From positions 6,696,001-6,760,000 of the forward strand of contig NZ_CP006850.1 in NCBI RefSeq assembly GCF_000523235.1: DNA of 64,000 bases, read 5' to 3'. A program made the translations under genes and the position numbers. Shown here in pieces: positions 35,990 through 45,206 of the stretch (within the stretch, counting starts at the first letter, position 1; each line of letters starts with the position of its first letter). Source of the stretch: Nocardia nova SH22a. Lineage in GTDB: Bacteria; Actinomycetota; Actinomycetes; Mycobacteriales; Mycobacteriaceae. The notes under the pieces were generated by a model. The model was not told the DNA's origin, did no database searches, and was given only the letters and a program-made list of their open reading frames with translations.

Positions 35990-37627
35990 ATGACCGAGAA
36001 ATCCGTCGGAACGTCCGGAAATGCGACCGAGGCCGACTACGTCGTCGTGGGCGCGGGGAGCGCCGGGGCAGTCGTGGCCGGCCGGCTGGCGGAATCGGGG
36101 GCGAGCGTGATCCTGCTGGAGGCGGGACGCAAGGACAACACCCGGCTGGTGACCATGCCGGGGTCGATCGCGATGGTGCACACGGTGCCGCAACTGAAGA
36201 AGCGGGTCACCTGGAAGCAGTATTCGACTCCACAGAAGCACGCGCACGACCGCCGGATTCCGATGACGCGGGGCAAGGTGCTGGGCGGTTCCAGTTCGGT
36301 CAACGGCATGTTGTTCGTGCGGGGCAACAGGGCCAACTTCGACTCCTGGGCGGCCGAGGGCTGTGCGGGCTGGAGTTACGAGGACGTGCTGCCCGCCTAC
36401 AAGCGGCTCGAGAACTGGGAGGACGGCGCCGGTGAGCTGCGCGGCGCCGGTGGGCCGATCGAGGTGACCCGGCAGCAGCACCTCACCCCCATCGCCCGGC
36501 AGTTCACGCAGGCCGCCACCGAGACGCTCGGGGTGTCCGAGATCGCGGACTACAACGGCGAATCCCAAGAGGGCATCAGCACATTCCAGCAGAGTGTGCG
36601 CAACGGGTTGCGCTACAGCTCGTCTCGTGGATATCTGACCGATCGGCCGAACCCGAATCTGACGGTGGTGACCGACGCCCACGTGGCCCGCGTCGTCGTC
36701 ACCGGCGGCCGGGCCACCGGTGTGGAGGTGATCGGCAAACACGGCCGCTACCGGATCCACGCCGGGAAGGAAGTGATCGTTTCCGGCGGCGTCGTGGGGT
36801 CGCCGCAGATCCTGATGCTGTCCGGAATCGGCCCGGCCGGCAGGCTTCGTGAACTCGGCATCGAGGTGCACGCGGATCTGCCGGTGGGGCAGAACCTGCA
36901 CGATCACCTGTTCGTGCCGATGACGTTCATCTCCGAGAACGCCGTCCACCGCAGCACCCCTACGCATTTCGCACCGGCGGTCCTGCGCGAGCTGTACCGG
37001 CCGGGCAGCAGCTGGTTCGGCCGCACCATGTTCGAGATGGTCGGCTTCGTGAAAACCTCCTTCGCCCAGGACATTCCGGATATGCAGATCCACACGCTGC
37101 CGTGGGGATATCCGACGCCGAATCAGGACGAGGACAAACTCCACACGGTGGACCGGCGGGCGGCCCTGACCATCTTCCCCACCCTGATCTATCCCAAGAG
37201 CCGCGGCGAACTGACCCTGGCCTCGACCGATCCCTTCGATTCCCCGCTCATCGACCCCGGCTATCTGACCGATCCCGCCGACACCGAATTCCTCATCGAA
37301 GGTATGCGTATGATCCGGGAGATCATGGCGCACAAGGCCATTGCCGGAGACGTCACCGAAGAACTCACCCCCGGCCCGGCCTATTTCGACGAGACCGCCC
37401 TGCGCCGGGAGCTCCCGACCCGCGTGCATTCGGTGTACCACCCGGTCGGCACCTGCCGCATGGGAGCCGACGAACGCGCGGTGGTCGACCCGCAGCTGCG
37501 AGTCCGCGGCATCGAGGGCCTGCGCGTAGCCGACGCCTCGATCATGCCCAGCGTCACCGGCGGCAACACCAACGCCCCGTCGTACATGATCGGCGAACGC
37601 TGCGCCGAATTCATCACCGCCGGTTAG
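35990..37627 (+). CDS. GMC-family oxidoreductase (choline dehydrogenase-like)
   Basis: The product is 545 residues. The N-terminal FAD dinucleotide fold is YVVVGAGSAGAVVAGRL. The GMC signature 1 region (GKVLGGSSSVNGMLFVRG) and signature 2 (GSPQILMLSGIGP) are present. The catalytic His in HPVGTCRMG and the C-terminal Asn-rich end in VTGGNTNAPSYMIGE complete the flavoenzyme. It oxidises an alcohol to an aldehyde with FAD; the real substrate is unknown (choline, long-chain alcohols and sugars are typical). Its stop overlaps the stop of the converging small gene by 2 bases. Confidence 0.92.
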   Translation: MTEKSVGTSGNATEADYVVVGAGSAGAVVAGRLAESGASVILLEAGRKDNTRLVTMPGSIAMVHTVPQLKKRVTWKQYSTPQKHAHDRRIPMTRGKVLGGSSSVNGMLFVRGNRANFDSWAAEGCAGWSYEDVLPAYKRLENWEDGAGELRGAGGPIEVTRQQHLTPIARQFTQAATETLGVSEIADYNGESQEGISTFQQSVRNGLRYSSSRGYLTDRPNPNLTVVTDAHVARVVVTGGRATGVEVIGKHGRYRIHAGKEVIVSGGVVGSPQILMLSGIGPAGRLRELGIEVHADLPVGQNLHDHLFVPMTFISENAVHRSTPTHFAPAVLRELYRPGSSWFGRTMFEMVGFVKTSFAQDIPDMQIHTLPWGYPTPNQDEDKLHTVDRRAALTIFPTLIYPKSRGELTLASTDPFDSPLIDPGYLTDPADTEFLIEGMRMIREIMAHKAIAGDVTEELTPGPAYFDETALRRELPTRVHSVYHPVGTCRMGADERAVVDPQLRVRGIEGLRVADASIMPSVTGGNTNAPSYMIGERCAEFITAG

Positions 37628-37839
37628 GTATTGCCCCAGCGTGCCCCCGCCCCGTCGCGACTGCGCACCAGTTCCGAGCCCGGCGTCAGGCGGGCGCCGA
37701 ACGCCTCCCACAGTGAACCGTCGCAGACGCGCTGCACGGTGAAGCGATGTTTGCCGTAGCACGCGCGCGAAAGCACCGACAGCCGGGACTTGCCGATCAA
37801 CCGGTAGAGCTGTCCGCCGATGCGCACCGTCGCGTTCAT
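37624..37839 (-). CDS. Small hypothetical protein (71 aa)
   Basis: Start ATG 37839 has AGGAG 6 bases upstream. The product is basic and compact (NATVRIGGQLYRLIGKSRLSV to ARWGNT), soluble and without signal. It is downstream of pyruvate carboxylase on the same strand, past a hairpin. I do not recognise it. Confidence 0.6.
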   Translation of the reverse strand: MNATVRIGGQLYRLIGKSRLSVLSRACYGKHRFTVQRVCDGSLWEAFGARLTPGSELVRSRDGAGARWGNT

Positions 37840-37897
37840 GATCGCTCCTCTCGTCGCTGTCTCTGACAGCGGCAAGAGTCGCAGTGCGCGCCTGAAG

Positions 37898-37933
37898 GGC
37901 TCCTGAAGTGAGCTGAAGCCCACTTCAGGAGCC
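37898..37933 (-). terminator. Hairpin after pyruvate carboxylase
   Basis: GGCTCCTGAAGTG and CACTTCAGGAGCC form a perfect 13-base stem with a 10-base loop, 14 bases beyond the stop of the minus-strand pyc gene. Confidence 0.7.
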
Positions 37934-37946
37934 GTTGCGGACCCCG

Positions 37947-40900
37947 TCAGGACAGGGTGAGCAGCAGGTCGCTGCCGTCGACCTGCTGGATGGGGTTGAT
38001 GGCGATGCGCTCGATCACGCCGGATCGGGGGGCGGTGATGGCGGCTTCCATCTTCATCGCTTCGATCGTCGCCACGGTATCGCCCTGTTCGACCCGGTCG
38101 CCGACCGCGACCGATACCGTGACGACGCCCGAGAAGGGGGCGGCGATGTGGCCGGGGTCGGTGGGGTCGGCCTTCTCCGCCATCGGGATCGACTGGGCGA
38201 GTGCGCGATCGCGGACCGCTACCTGCCGGAGTTGGCCGTTGAGCTGGCAGACCACGCTCCGGATGCCCTTCTCGTCGGGTTCGGAGATGGCTTCCAGGCG
38301 GATCAGCAGCACGACGCCCGGTTCGAGTTGGACGCGGTGCTCCTCGTCGTAGCGCAGGCCGTAGAAGAACTGGTTGGCCGACAGCGCCGAGATGTCGCCG
38401 TACTTCTCGCGGTGTGCGAGGAATTCGGCGGCCGGGCCGGGGAACAGCAAGCGGTTCAACGCTGTTCGCCGCTGGGCCGATGTTCCGTCCAGAGCCGCTT
38501 CGTCCTCGGCGCCGAGCTGCTTCTCCGGCTCGGCGGGGCCGCGGCCCGCCAGGGCTCGGGTCCGGAAGGGTTCGGGCCAACCGGCCGCCGGGGTGCCCAG
38601 TTCGCCGCGCAGGAAACCGATCACCGAGTCCGGGATGTCGAAACGTCCTGGATCGGCGGCGAATTCGTCGATGTCGGCGCCCTTGCCGACCAGGGACAGA
38701 GCCAGGTCGCCGACCACCTTCGACGACGGCGTCACCTTGACCAGGCGGCCGAGCAGGCGGTCCGCGGCCGCGTATTTGGCCTCGACCTCCTCGAATTGAT
38801 CACCCAGTCCGAGCGCGATGGCCTGCTGCCGCAGATTCGACAGCTGACCACCGGGGATCTCGTGGTGGTACACACGTCCGGTCGGCCCCGGAAGGCCCGA
38901 CTCGAACGGCGCGTACACCTTGCGCAGCGCCTCCCAATACGGCTCCAGATCGCAGACGTTCTGCAGGCTCAGCCCGGTGTCGTGCGGTGAATGTGCCGCT
39001 GCGGCAACGATTGCCGACAACGCGGGCTGGCTGGTCGTCCCCGCCATCGGAGCGCTGGCGCCGTCCACCGCATCGGCTCCGGCCTGCCATGCGGCCAGGT
39101 AGGTGGCGAGCTGACCACCCGGTGTGTCGTGGGTGTGCACGTGCACCGGCAGATCGAATTCGCGGCGCAGCGCGGATACCAGGGTGTGCGCGGCCGGAGG
39201 CCGCAGCAGTCCGGCCATATCCTTGATGGCCAGCACATGCGCCCCGGCCTCGACGATCTGTTCGGCCAGCTTCAGGTAGTAGTCCAGGGTGTAGAGCGTC
39301 TCCCCGGGATCGGACAGATCACCGGTGTAGGACAGCGCCACTTCCGCCAGCGTGGTGCCGGTCTCGCGCACGGCGTCGATGGCCGGGCGCATCTGATCGA
39401 CATTGTTCAGCGCGTCGAAGATCCGGAAGATGTCGATGCCGGTCGCCGCCGCCTCGGAAACGAATGCGCGCGTGACCTTTTCCGGATACGGGGTGTAGCC
39501 GACGGTGTTGCGTCCCCGCAGCAGCATCTGCAGGTTGATATTCGGAACGGCCTCGCGCAGCGCGGCCAGCCGCTCCCACGGATCCTCGTACAGGAACCGC
39601 AGCGCCACATCGTAGGTCGCGCCGCCCCAGCATTCGATCGACAGCAGTTCCGGCGTCATCCGCGCGACATGTCCGGCCACGGTCAGCAGTCCGCTGGTCC
39701 GCACCCGGGTCGCCAGCAGCGATTGATGCGCGTCGCGGAACGTCGTATCGGTGACCGCCAGGGCCTTCTGCTCCCGCAACGCCCGCGCGAACCCCTCCGG
39801 GCCCAGTTCGAGCAGCTTCTGCCGCGATCCCGGCGGCGGAGGCGCCGACAGGTCGATGGCGGGCAGTTTGTCGTGCGGATACACCGCGGTCGGACGAGTG
39901 CCGTGCGGCTTGTTCACCGTGACATCGGCCAGATAGTCCAGGATCTTCGACGCGCGATCGGCCGAGGTCCGCTCGGTCAGCAGACCGGGACGCTCGTCGA
40001 TGAAGCTCGTGGTGATCCGCCCGGCCCGGAAATCCGGATCGTCCAGAACCGCTTGCAGGAAACCGATATTGGTAGCCAACCCGCGAATCCTGAACTCCGC
40101 CACCGCACGGCGGGCCCGCGATACCGCGGTCGCGAAATCCCGGCCACGACAGGTGAGCTTCACCAGCATCGAATCGAAGTACGCGCCCACCTCGGCGCCC
40201 ACATTCGCGCCGCCGTCCAGGCGCACACCCGCACCGCCCGGCGAACGGTAACCGGTGATCCGGCCGGTATCGGGCCGGAAACCATTGGCCGGATCCTCGG
40301 TGGTGATCCGGCACTGCAACGCCGCGCCGCGGATCGTGATCGAATCCTGGCTCAGGCCAAGGTCTTCCAGCGTCGCACCGGAGGCAATGCGCAACTGCGA
40401 CTGGACCAGATCGACATCGGTGATCTCCTCGGTCACCGTGTGCTCGACCTGGATCCGGGGATTCATCTCGATGAAATAGTGGTGTCCCTCGGTGTCGAGC
40501 AGGAACTCCACCGTGCCCGCGCAGCTGTAGCCGATCTGCCGCGCGAACGCCACGGCATCGGCGCAGATCTGTTCCCGCAGTTCGGGTCCCAGATTCGGCG
40601 CGGGCGCGAGTTCGATCACCTTCTGATGCCGCCGCTGCAGTGAGCAGTCCCGTTCGAACAGGTGGATCACATTGCCCTGCTGATCGGCGAGGATCTGCAC
40701 CTCGATATGGCGCGGCTTCACCACCGCCTGCTCGAGGAACACCGTCGGATCACCGAACGCCGATTCCGCCTCGCGCGCAGCCGCTTCGATCGACTCCCGC
40801 AACCGGTCGGGATCGTCCACCCGCCGCATCCCCCGGCCGCCACCACCGGCGACCGCCTTCACGAACACCGGGAAACGCATGTCCCGCGCGGCGGCCAGCA

Positions 40901-41330
40901 ATTCCTCGACATCGGCCGACGGCGCACTCGACGCCAGCACCGGCAACCCCGCCGCCCGCGCCGCGGCCACCGCCGTCGCCTTGTTCCCGGTCAGCTCCAG
41001 CACCCGCGACGAAGGACCGACGAACGTGATGCCCGCCTCGTCACAGGCCGCCGCCAGCGCGGGATTCTCCGACAGGAACCCGTATCCGGGGTAGACCGCG
41101 TCCGCACCCGCTCGCCGTGCGGCGCCGATGATCTCGTCGACCGACAGATAGGCGCGGACCGGATGTCCGACCGTGCCGATCTCATAGGACTCGTCGGCCT
41201 TGAGCCGATGCGGAGAATTCCGGTCTTCGTACGGGAAAACCGCGACGGTCTTCGCACCGAGTTCATAAGCGGCTCGGAATGCGCGAATGGCGATCTCACC
41301 GCGGTTGGCCACCAGGACTTTCGAGAACAT
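37947..41330 (-). CDS. pyc: Pyruvate carboxylase
   Basis: The product is 1,127 residues, the usual length for the single-chain enzyme. It contains biotin carboxylase (VANRGEIAIRAFRA start, ATP-grasp KAVAGGGGRGMR), a carboxyltransferase barrel (from about 530, TDTTFRDAHQSLLATR) and a C-terminal biotinyl domain with Lys in EAMKMEAA near residue 1093. It carboxylates pyruvate to oxaloacetate with ATP and bicarbonate, refilling the citric acid cycle. Its place beside the methylcitrate operon makes sense. Propionate breakdown yields pyruvate and succinate, and pyc can return the pyruvate to oxaloacetate for prpC. Confidence 0.97.
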   Translation of the reverse strand: MFSKVLVANRGEIAIRAFRAAYELGAKTVAVFPYEDRNSPHRLKADESYEIGTVGHPVRAYLSVDEIIGAARRAGADAVYPGYGFLSENPALAAACDEAGITFVGPSSRVLELTGNKATAVAAARAAGLPVLASSAPSADVEELLAAARDMRFPVFVKAVAGGGGRGMRRVDDPDRLRESIEAAAREAESAFGDPTVFLEQAVVKPRHIEVQILADQQGNVIHLFERDCSLQRRHQKVIELAPAPNLGPELREQICADAVAFARQIGYSCAGTVEFLLDTEGHHYFIEMNPRIQVEHTVTEEITDVDLVQSQLRIASGATLEDLGLSQDSITIRGAALQCRITTEDPANGFRPDTGRITGYRSPGGAGVRLDGGANVGAEVGAYFDSMLVKLTCRGRDFATAVSRARRAVAEFRIRGLATNIGFLQAVLDDPDFRAGRITTSFIDERPGLLTERTSADRASKILDYLADVTVNKPHGTRPTAVYPHDKLPAIDLSAPPPPGSRQKLLELGPEGFARALREQKALAVTDTTFRDAHQSLLATRVRTSGLLTVAGHVARMTPELLSIECWGGATYDVALRFLYEDPWERLAALREAVPNINLQMLLRGRNTVGYTPYPEKVTRAFVSEAAATGIDIFRIFDALNNVDQMRPAIDAVRETGTTLAEVALSYTGDLSDPGETLYTLDYYLKLAEQIVEAGAHVLAIKDMAGLLRPPAAHTLVSALRREFDLPVHVHTHDTPGGQLATYLAAWQAGADAVDGASAPMAGTTSQPALSAIVAAAAHSPHDTGLSLQNVCDLEPYWEALRKVYAPFESGLPGPTGRVYHHEIPGGQLSNLRQQAIALGLGDQFEEVEAKYAAADRLLGRLVKVTPSSKVVGDLALSLVGKGADIDEFAADPGRFDIPDSVIGFLRGELGTPAAGWPEPFRTRALAGRGPAEPEKQLGAEDEAALDGTSAQRRTALNRLLFPGPAAEFLAHREKYGDISALSANQFFYGLRYDEEHRVQLEPGVVLLIRLEAISEPDEKGIRSVVCQLNGQLRQVAVRDRALAQSIPMAEKADPTDPGHIAAPFSGVVTVSVAVGDRVEQGDTVATIEAMKMEAAITAPRSGVIERIAINPIQQVDGSDLLLTLS

Positions 41331-41389
41331 GTGTGGTCTACCTCATTGGTTCGGGGATTCGGTGACGGGATGCGCACCGAGAAGGAGAA

Positions 41390-41415
41390 CGGCCCGCACG
41401 GGTGAGTGCGGGCCG
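41390..41415 (-). terminator. Hairpin after prpC
   Basis: CGGCCCGCAC (41390-41399) and GTGCGGGCCG (41406-41415) form a perfect 10-base stem with a 6-base loop, 96 bases beyond the prpC stop and upstream of pyc. The rest of 41331-41510 is gene-free. Confidence 0.7.
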
Positions 41416-41510
41416 TCGGGAAGGTCACGCCGGACTGTTACGCGGTGTCGTGCGGCCTGATGGCAGGGCCTGCGTGGTTACGCAAGCTGCCGCCTCCGGC
41501 CCTGACACCC

Positions 41511-42635
41511 TCAGGCCGGGACGGAACGCTGTGGCACGCCGACGTATTCGCTCAGCGGCCGGATCAGGGCATTGGACTCGCCCTGTTCGATGATGTGCGC
41601 GGTCCACCCGGTGATCCGGCTCATCACGAAGATCGGGGTGAACACCTCGATATCGAATCCGAGCAGGTAATAGGCCGGGCCCGTGGGGAAGTCGAGATTC
41701 GGCTTGATCCCCGTGGCGTCGTTCATGGTGCGCTCGAGGATCTCGTACATCTCGACCCACTTCTGCCCACCGGTGCTCGCGGCGATGTCGAGGAACGCCT
41801 TCTTCATCGTCGGCACCCGGGAATCACCGTTCTTGTAGACCCGGTGGCCGAAGCCCATGACCTTTTCCTTGTTGGCCAGCTTGTTGCGCAGCCACTGCTC
41901 GGCCAGAGCGGGATCGTCGATCTCGAGCATGTCGCGCATGACGGCCTCGTTGGCGCCGCCGTGCAGCGGTCCCTTGAGCGCGCCGATCGCGGCGGTGACG
42001 GCACTGTAGATGTCCGACAGCGTCGAGGTGACCACCCGCGCGGCGAAGGTGGAGGCGTTGAAGCTGTGCTCGGCGTACAGGATCAGCGAAACCTCGAAGG
42101 CCTTCACCAGTTCCGGCGCGGGCACCTTCCCGAAGCACATGTTCAGGAAGTTCTCCGCGTATCCCATGTGCGAATGCGGAGCAATCGGCGCCAGTCCGTG
42201 GCGACGCCGATAGTCGGCCGCGACGATGGTCGGCAGCACCGCCAGCATGCGCAGCGACTTGGCTTGGTTGGCCTTCGCGGAGTTGTCGTCCTCGGCCGGG
42301 TCCTCGGCGCCCAGGTAGCTGATCGCGGTGCGGACCACATCCATCGGATGACAGTTGTCGGGCATCTTCTCGATCAGCGACAGCAGCGATCGATCCGCGC
42401 GGCGGGAGGCGCGCTCCCGCTGCAGGAACTGCTCGAACTGGGCGTTGTTCGGCAGCTCACCGTGCCACAGCAGGTAGGCGACCTGCTCGAAGCTGCAATG
42501 CTCGGCCAGATCCTGCACGGCATACCCGCGGTAGGTCAGCGAGTTCGTCTCAGGCACCACCTTCGAGATCGCGGTGGTGTCCACGACGACACCAGCCAGT
42601 CCCTTGTAGATGGTGGGGGTCGCGGTATCCGTCAT
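41511..42635 (-). CDS. prpC: 2-Methylcitrate synthase
   Basis: The product is about 374 residues with ATG 42635 after AAGGA. It is a citrate-synthase fold with active-site histidines in GPLHGGANE and GFGHRVYKNGD and a later Asp/Arg site in the C-terminal third. In this operon it condenses propionyl-CoA with oxaloacetate to 2-methylcitrate. The stop of prpB overlaps the start by one base (TGATG), so the two are coupled. Some actinobacterial PrpC proteins also act as citrate synthases. Confidence 0.94.
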   Translation of the reverse strand: MTDTATPTIYKGLAGVVVDTTAISKVVPETNSLTYRGYAVQDLAEHCSFEQVAYLLWHGELPNNAQFEQFLQRERASRRADRSLLSLIEKMPDNCHPMDVVRTAISYLGAEDPAEDDNSAKANQAKSLRMLAVLPTIVAADYRRRHGLAPIAPHSHMGYAENFLNMCFGKVPAPELVKAFEVSLILYAEHSFNASTFAARVVTSTLSDIYSAVTAAIGALKGPLHGGANEAVMRDMLEIDDPALAEQWLRNKLANKEKVMGFGHRVYKNGDSRVPTMKKAFLDIAASTGGQKWVEMYEILERTMNDATGIKPNLDFPTGPAYYLLGFDIEVFTPIFVMSRITGWTAHIIEQGESNALIRPLSEYVGVPQRSVPA

Positions 42636-43549
42636 CACTGATTCCTTCCAAGAGTGAAATTGAAGATGTCGGAATCGAATTCGTTGTAACGCTCGTACTG
42701 CAGGAGTTCGTAGAGACGGCTGCGGTGCTGCATGCGGTCCAGCAGTCCGGCTTGGGTGCCCGTCTCGTAGATCTCGCGCAGACCGGTCTCGGCAGCCCAC
42801 ATCGCCAGGCGCAGTGTGGATACCGGGTAGATCACCGCGTTGTAGCCGATGGATTCCAGCGTCTGCGCCGGGATCAGCTCGGACTTGCCGAACTCGGTCA
42901 TATTGGCCAGCAACGGAATCGAGACCGCGGCGCGGAACTTCTCGAAATCGGCCTCGGTGTACAGCGCCTCGGTGAAGATCAGATCGGCGCCCGCGTCGGC
43001 ATAGGCCAGCGCCCGCTCGATCGCGGCATCGATCCCCTCGATCCCCGCCGCGTCGGTGCGCGCGCAGATCACGAAGTTCGGATCCCGCCGCGCCGCCACC
43101 GCGGCCCGCAACCGGCGCACCATCTCGTCGGCGGGCACCACGGCCTTACCGTCGAGATGGCCGCAGCGTTTGGGGTTGACCTGGTCCTCGAGGTGCAGTC
43201 CGGCGATTCCGGCGTCCTCGAGCAGGGTCACCGTCCGGGCCGCGCTCATCGGCTCACCGAAGCCGGTGTCGGCGTCGATCAGAGTCGGCAGATCGGTGAC
43301 CCGCGCGATCTGACGGCCGCGCTCGGTGACCTCGGTCAGGGTGGTCAAGCCGATATCGGGCAGTGCCAGATCGGCCGAGACCACCGCGCCCGAGACATAC
43401 ACACCCTCGAAGCCGATCTCCTGAATCAGCTTGGCCACCAACGGGTTGAAAGCACCCGGGATACGCTGAATCCGATCGGAGTTCAGTCCCGCGCGGAATG
43501 CGATGCGCTTGTCCGCTGCGGAGGTGTCGGCGGCGAGTAGTCCGGTCAT
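42635..43549 (-). CDS. prpB: 2-Methylisocitrate lyase
   Basis: The product is 304 residues in a TIM barrel of the PEP mutase/isocitrate lyase superfamily. The catalytic Cys is in NPKRCGHLDG, and metal-binding acids lie in LIDADTGFGE and LHLEDQ. It cleaves 2-methylisocitrate to pyruvate and succinate. ATG 43549 starts one base after the prpD stop. Confidence 0.95.
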   Translation of the reverse strand: MTGLLAADTSAADKRIAFRAGLNSDRIQRIPGAFNPLVAKLIQEIGFEGVYVSGAVVSADLALPDIGLTTLTEVTERGRQIARVTDLPTLIDADTGFGEPMSAARTVTLLEDAGIAGLHLEDQVNPKRCGHLDGKAVVPADEMVRRLRAAVAARRDPNFVICARTDAAGIEGIDAAIERALAYADAGADLIFTEALYTEADFEKFRAAVSIPLLANMTEFGKSELIPAQTLESIGYNAVIYPVSTLRLAMWAAETGLREIYETGTQAGLLDRMQHRSRLYELLQYERYNEFDSDIFNFTLGRNQ

Positions 43550-43550
43550 C

Positions 43551-45059
43551 TCAGAACAGTCCCTTCGGCGACTCGGTCGCGCGAGCGAGCACATCCGCCG
43601 AGACGGTGAAAGTGAGCTCCGGCAGCTCGGCGGCGGACAGCTCGCCCGTGCGCTGGACCACCTCGAGGAAGCGGTCCTGCTCGGCGGGTTCGATGACACC
43701 CTCGGCCAGAGTGCGGAACTTGGCGATGTACTGGTCACGAGCGAACGGCCGCGCGCCCAGCGGATGCGCATCGGCGACAGCGAGTTCGTCGACGATCACC
43801 TCACCGCTCTTCAGCGTGACCTCGGCGCGGGCACCGAAGGCCTTCTCGTTCGGGTCGGTGGAGTGATAGCGGCGGGTCCACTCCGGATCCTCCGCGGTGG
43901 AGATCTTGTTCCACAACTCGACGGTGTCCGGCCGCTGGGCCCGCTCGGGAGCGTAGGAACGCTCGTGATGCCAGGTGCCGTCCTGCAGGGCGACCGCGAA
44001 GATGTACATGATCGAGTGGTCCAGGGTCTCGCGCGACGCCTTGGGATCGAACTTCTGCGGATCGTTCGAACCGGTACCGATCACATAGTGGGTGTGGTGG
44101 CTGGTGTGCAGCACGATCGACGCGATCTGATCCAAATCACCGATCCGCTCCCGCAGCCGGAACGCCAGATCGATCGGCGCCTGACTCTGATACTCCGCGG
44201 AATGCTCCTTGGTGTAGGTATCCAGAATCCCGCGCTTGGGCTCACCCGGCCCCGGCAACGGCACCGAGTACTCGACCTTCGGACCACCCAGCAGCCACGC
44301 GATCACCCCGTCCTCGCCCTCCCAGATCGGCGACGGCGCACCCTCACCCCGCATCGCACGATCCACGGCCTCCACCGCCATCTTGCCCGCGAACGCCGGA
44401 GCATAAGCCTTCCAGCTGGAGATCTCACCCTTACGCGACTGCCGGGTCGCGGTCGTGGTGTGCAGTGCCTGGCCGATCGCCTGATACACCGTCTCGGTGT
44501 CCAGGCCCAGCAGCGTGCCGATCCCGGCCGCGGCCGACGGGCCCAGGTGGGCGACATGGTCGATCTTGTGCTCGTGCAGGCAGATCGCGCGCACCAGGTC
44601 CACCTGGATCTCGTAACCCGTCGCCAGACCACGGATCAGATCACGACCACTACGCCCGGTGTGCTGGGCGACCGCGAGAATCGAGGGGATGTTGTCACCG
44701 GGGTGCGAGTACTCCGCGGCCAGGAACGTGTCGTGGAAGTCGAGTTCACGCACCGCGACGCCGTTGGCCCACGCCGCCCACTCCGGCGAGTAGCGGCCGT
44801 CGACGCCGAACACGGTCGAACCCGGCTGGTACGGATGCGCCAGCGCCTGAGCGCGAGCATTCGACACCGGACGCCGGGTCAGCGACGCGGCGGCGACCGC
44901 GGCATTGTCGATGATCCGGTTGACGATCATCTCCTCCGTCTCCGGCGCGACCTCCACCGGATCGGTGGCAACTTCGGCGATCCGCCACGCGAGGTGTTCC
45001 TCACGCGGGAACGCCTCGGCGGAACGGTGCGTACGGACGAGATGATTCTTCACAATCAC
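43551..45059 (-). CDS. prpD: 2-Methylcitrate dehydratase
   Basis: The product is about 502 residues of the MmgE/PrpD family. The start is GTG 45059, or GTG 45053, after GGAGGT. It dehydrates methylcitrate to methylaconitate and is the first gene of the operon. It has the usual [20 protein letters not shown] and [12 protein letters not shown] segments. The divergent prpR gene 147 bases away regulates it. Confidence 0.95.
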   Translation of the reverse strand: MIVKNHLVRTHRSAEAFPREEHLAWRIAEVATDPVEVAPETEEMIVNRIIDNAAVAAASLTRRPVSNARAQALAHPYQPGSTVFGVDGRYSPEWAAWANGVAVRELDFHDTFLAAEYSHPGDNIPSILAVAQHTGRSGRDLIRGLATGYEIQVDLVRAICLHEHKIDHVAHLGPSAAAGIGTLLGLDTETVYQAIGQALHTTTATRQSRKGEISSWKAYAPAFAGKMAVEAVDRAMRGEGAPSPIWEGEDGVIAWLLGGPKVEYSVPLPGPGEPKRGILDTYTKEHSAEYQSQAPIDLAFRLRERIGDLDQIASIVLHTSHHTHYVIGTGSNDPQKFDPKASRETLDHSIMYIFAVALQDGTWHHERSYAPERAQRPDTVELWNKISTAEDPEWTRRYHSTDPNEKAFGARAEVTLKSGEVIVDELAVADAHPLGARPFARDQYIAKFRTLAEGVIEPAEQDRFLEVVQRTGELSAAELPELTFTVSADVLARATESPKGLF

Positions 45060-45160
45060 AGACCTCCGAGAACTCGGTTGATTCGCTCGATTCGCACGTT
45101 ACCGATTCCGGGAAACAGGGGAAACACCTCACAATTGCCGAATTCTGCGTAAACGATCCA

Positions 45161-45179
45161 GCAAAGTTGCGAAAGTTGT
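45161..45179. promoter_or_regulatory. Candidate PrpR/RamB-type operator between prpD and prpR
   Basis: The region contains GCAAAGTTGC (dyad GCAA-AG-TTGC) followed by GAAAGTTG, giving two spaced A-rich half-sites about 30 bases from the prpR start. RamB/PrpR proteins recognise short A/T-rich dyads of the TTTGCAAA kind. The match here is loose and is inference. Confidence 0.45.
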
Positions 45180-45206
45180 GTAAGTCGTGAGTGCTACATT
45201 TCGGAC

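Noticed and set aside
35900..37762. A minus-strand 620-codon gene opposite the GMC oxidoreductase
   Set aside because: It lacks any recognisable motif. The plus strand has complete GMC signatures.
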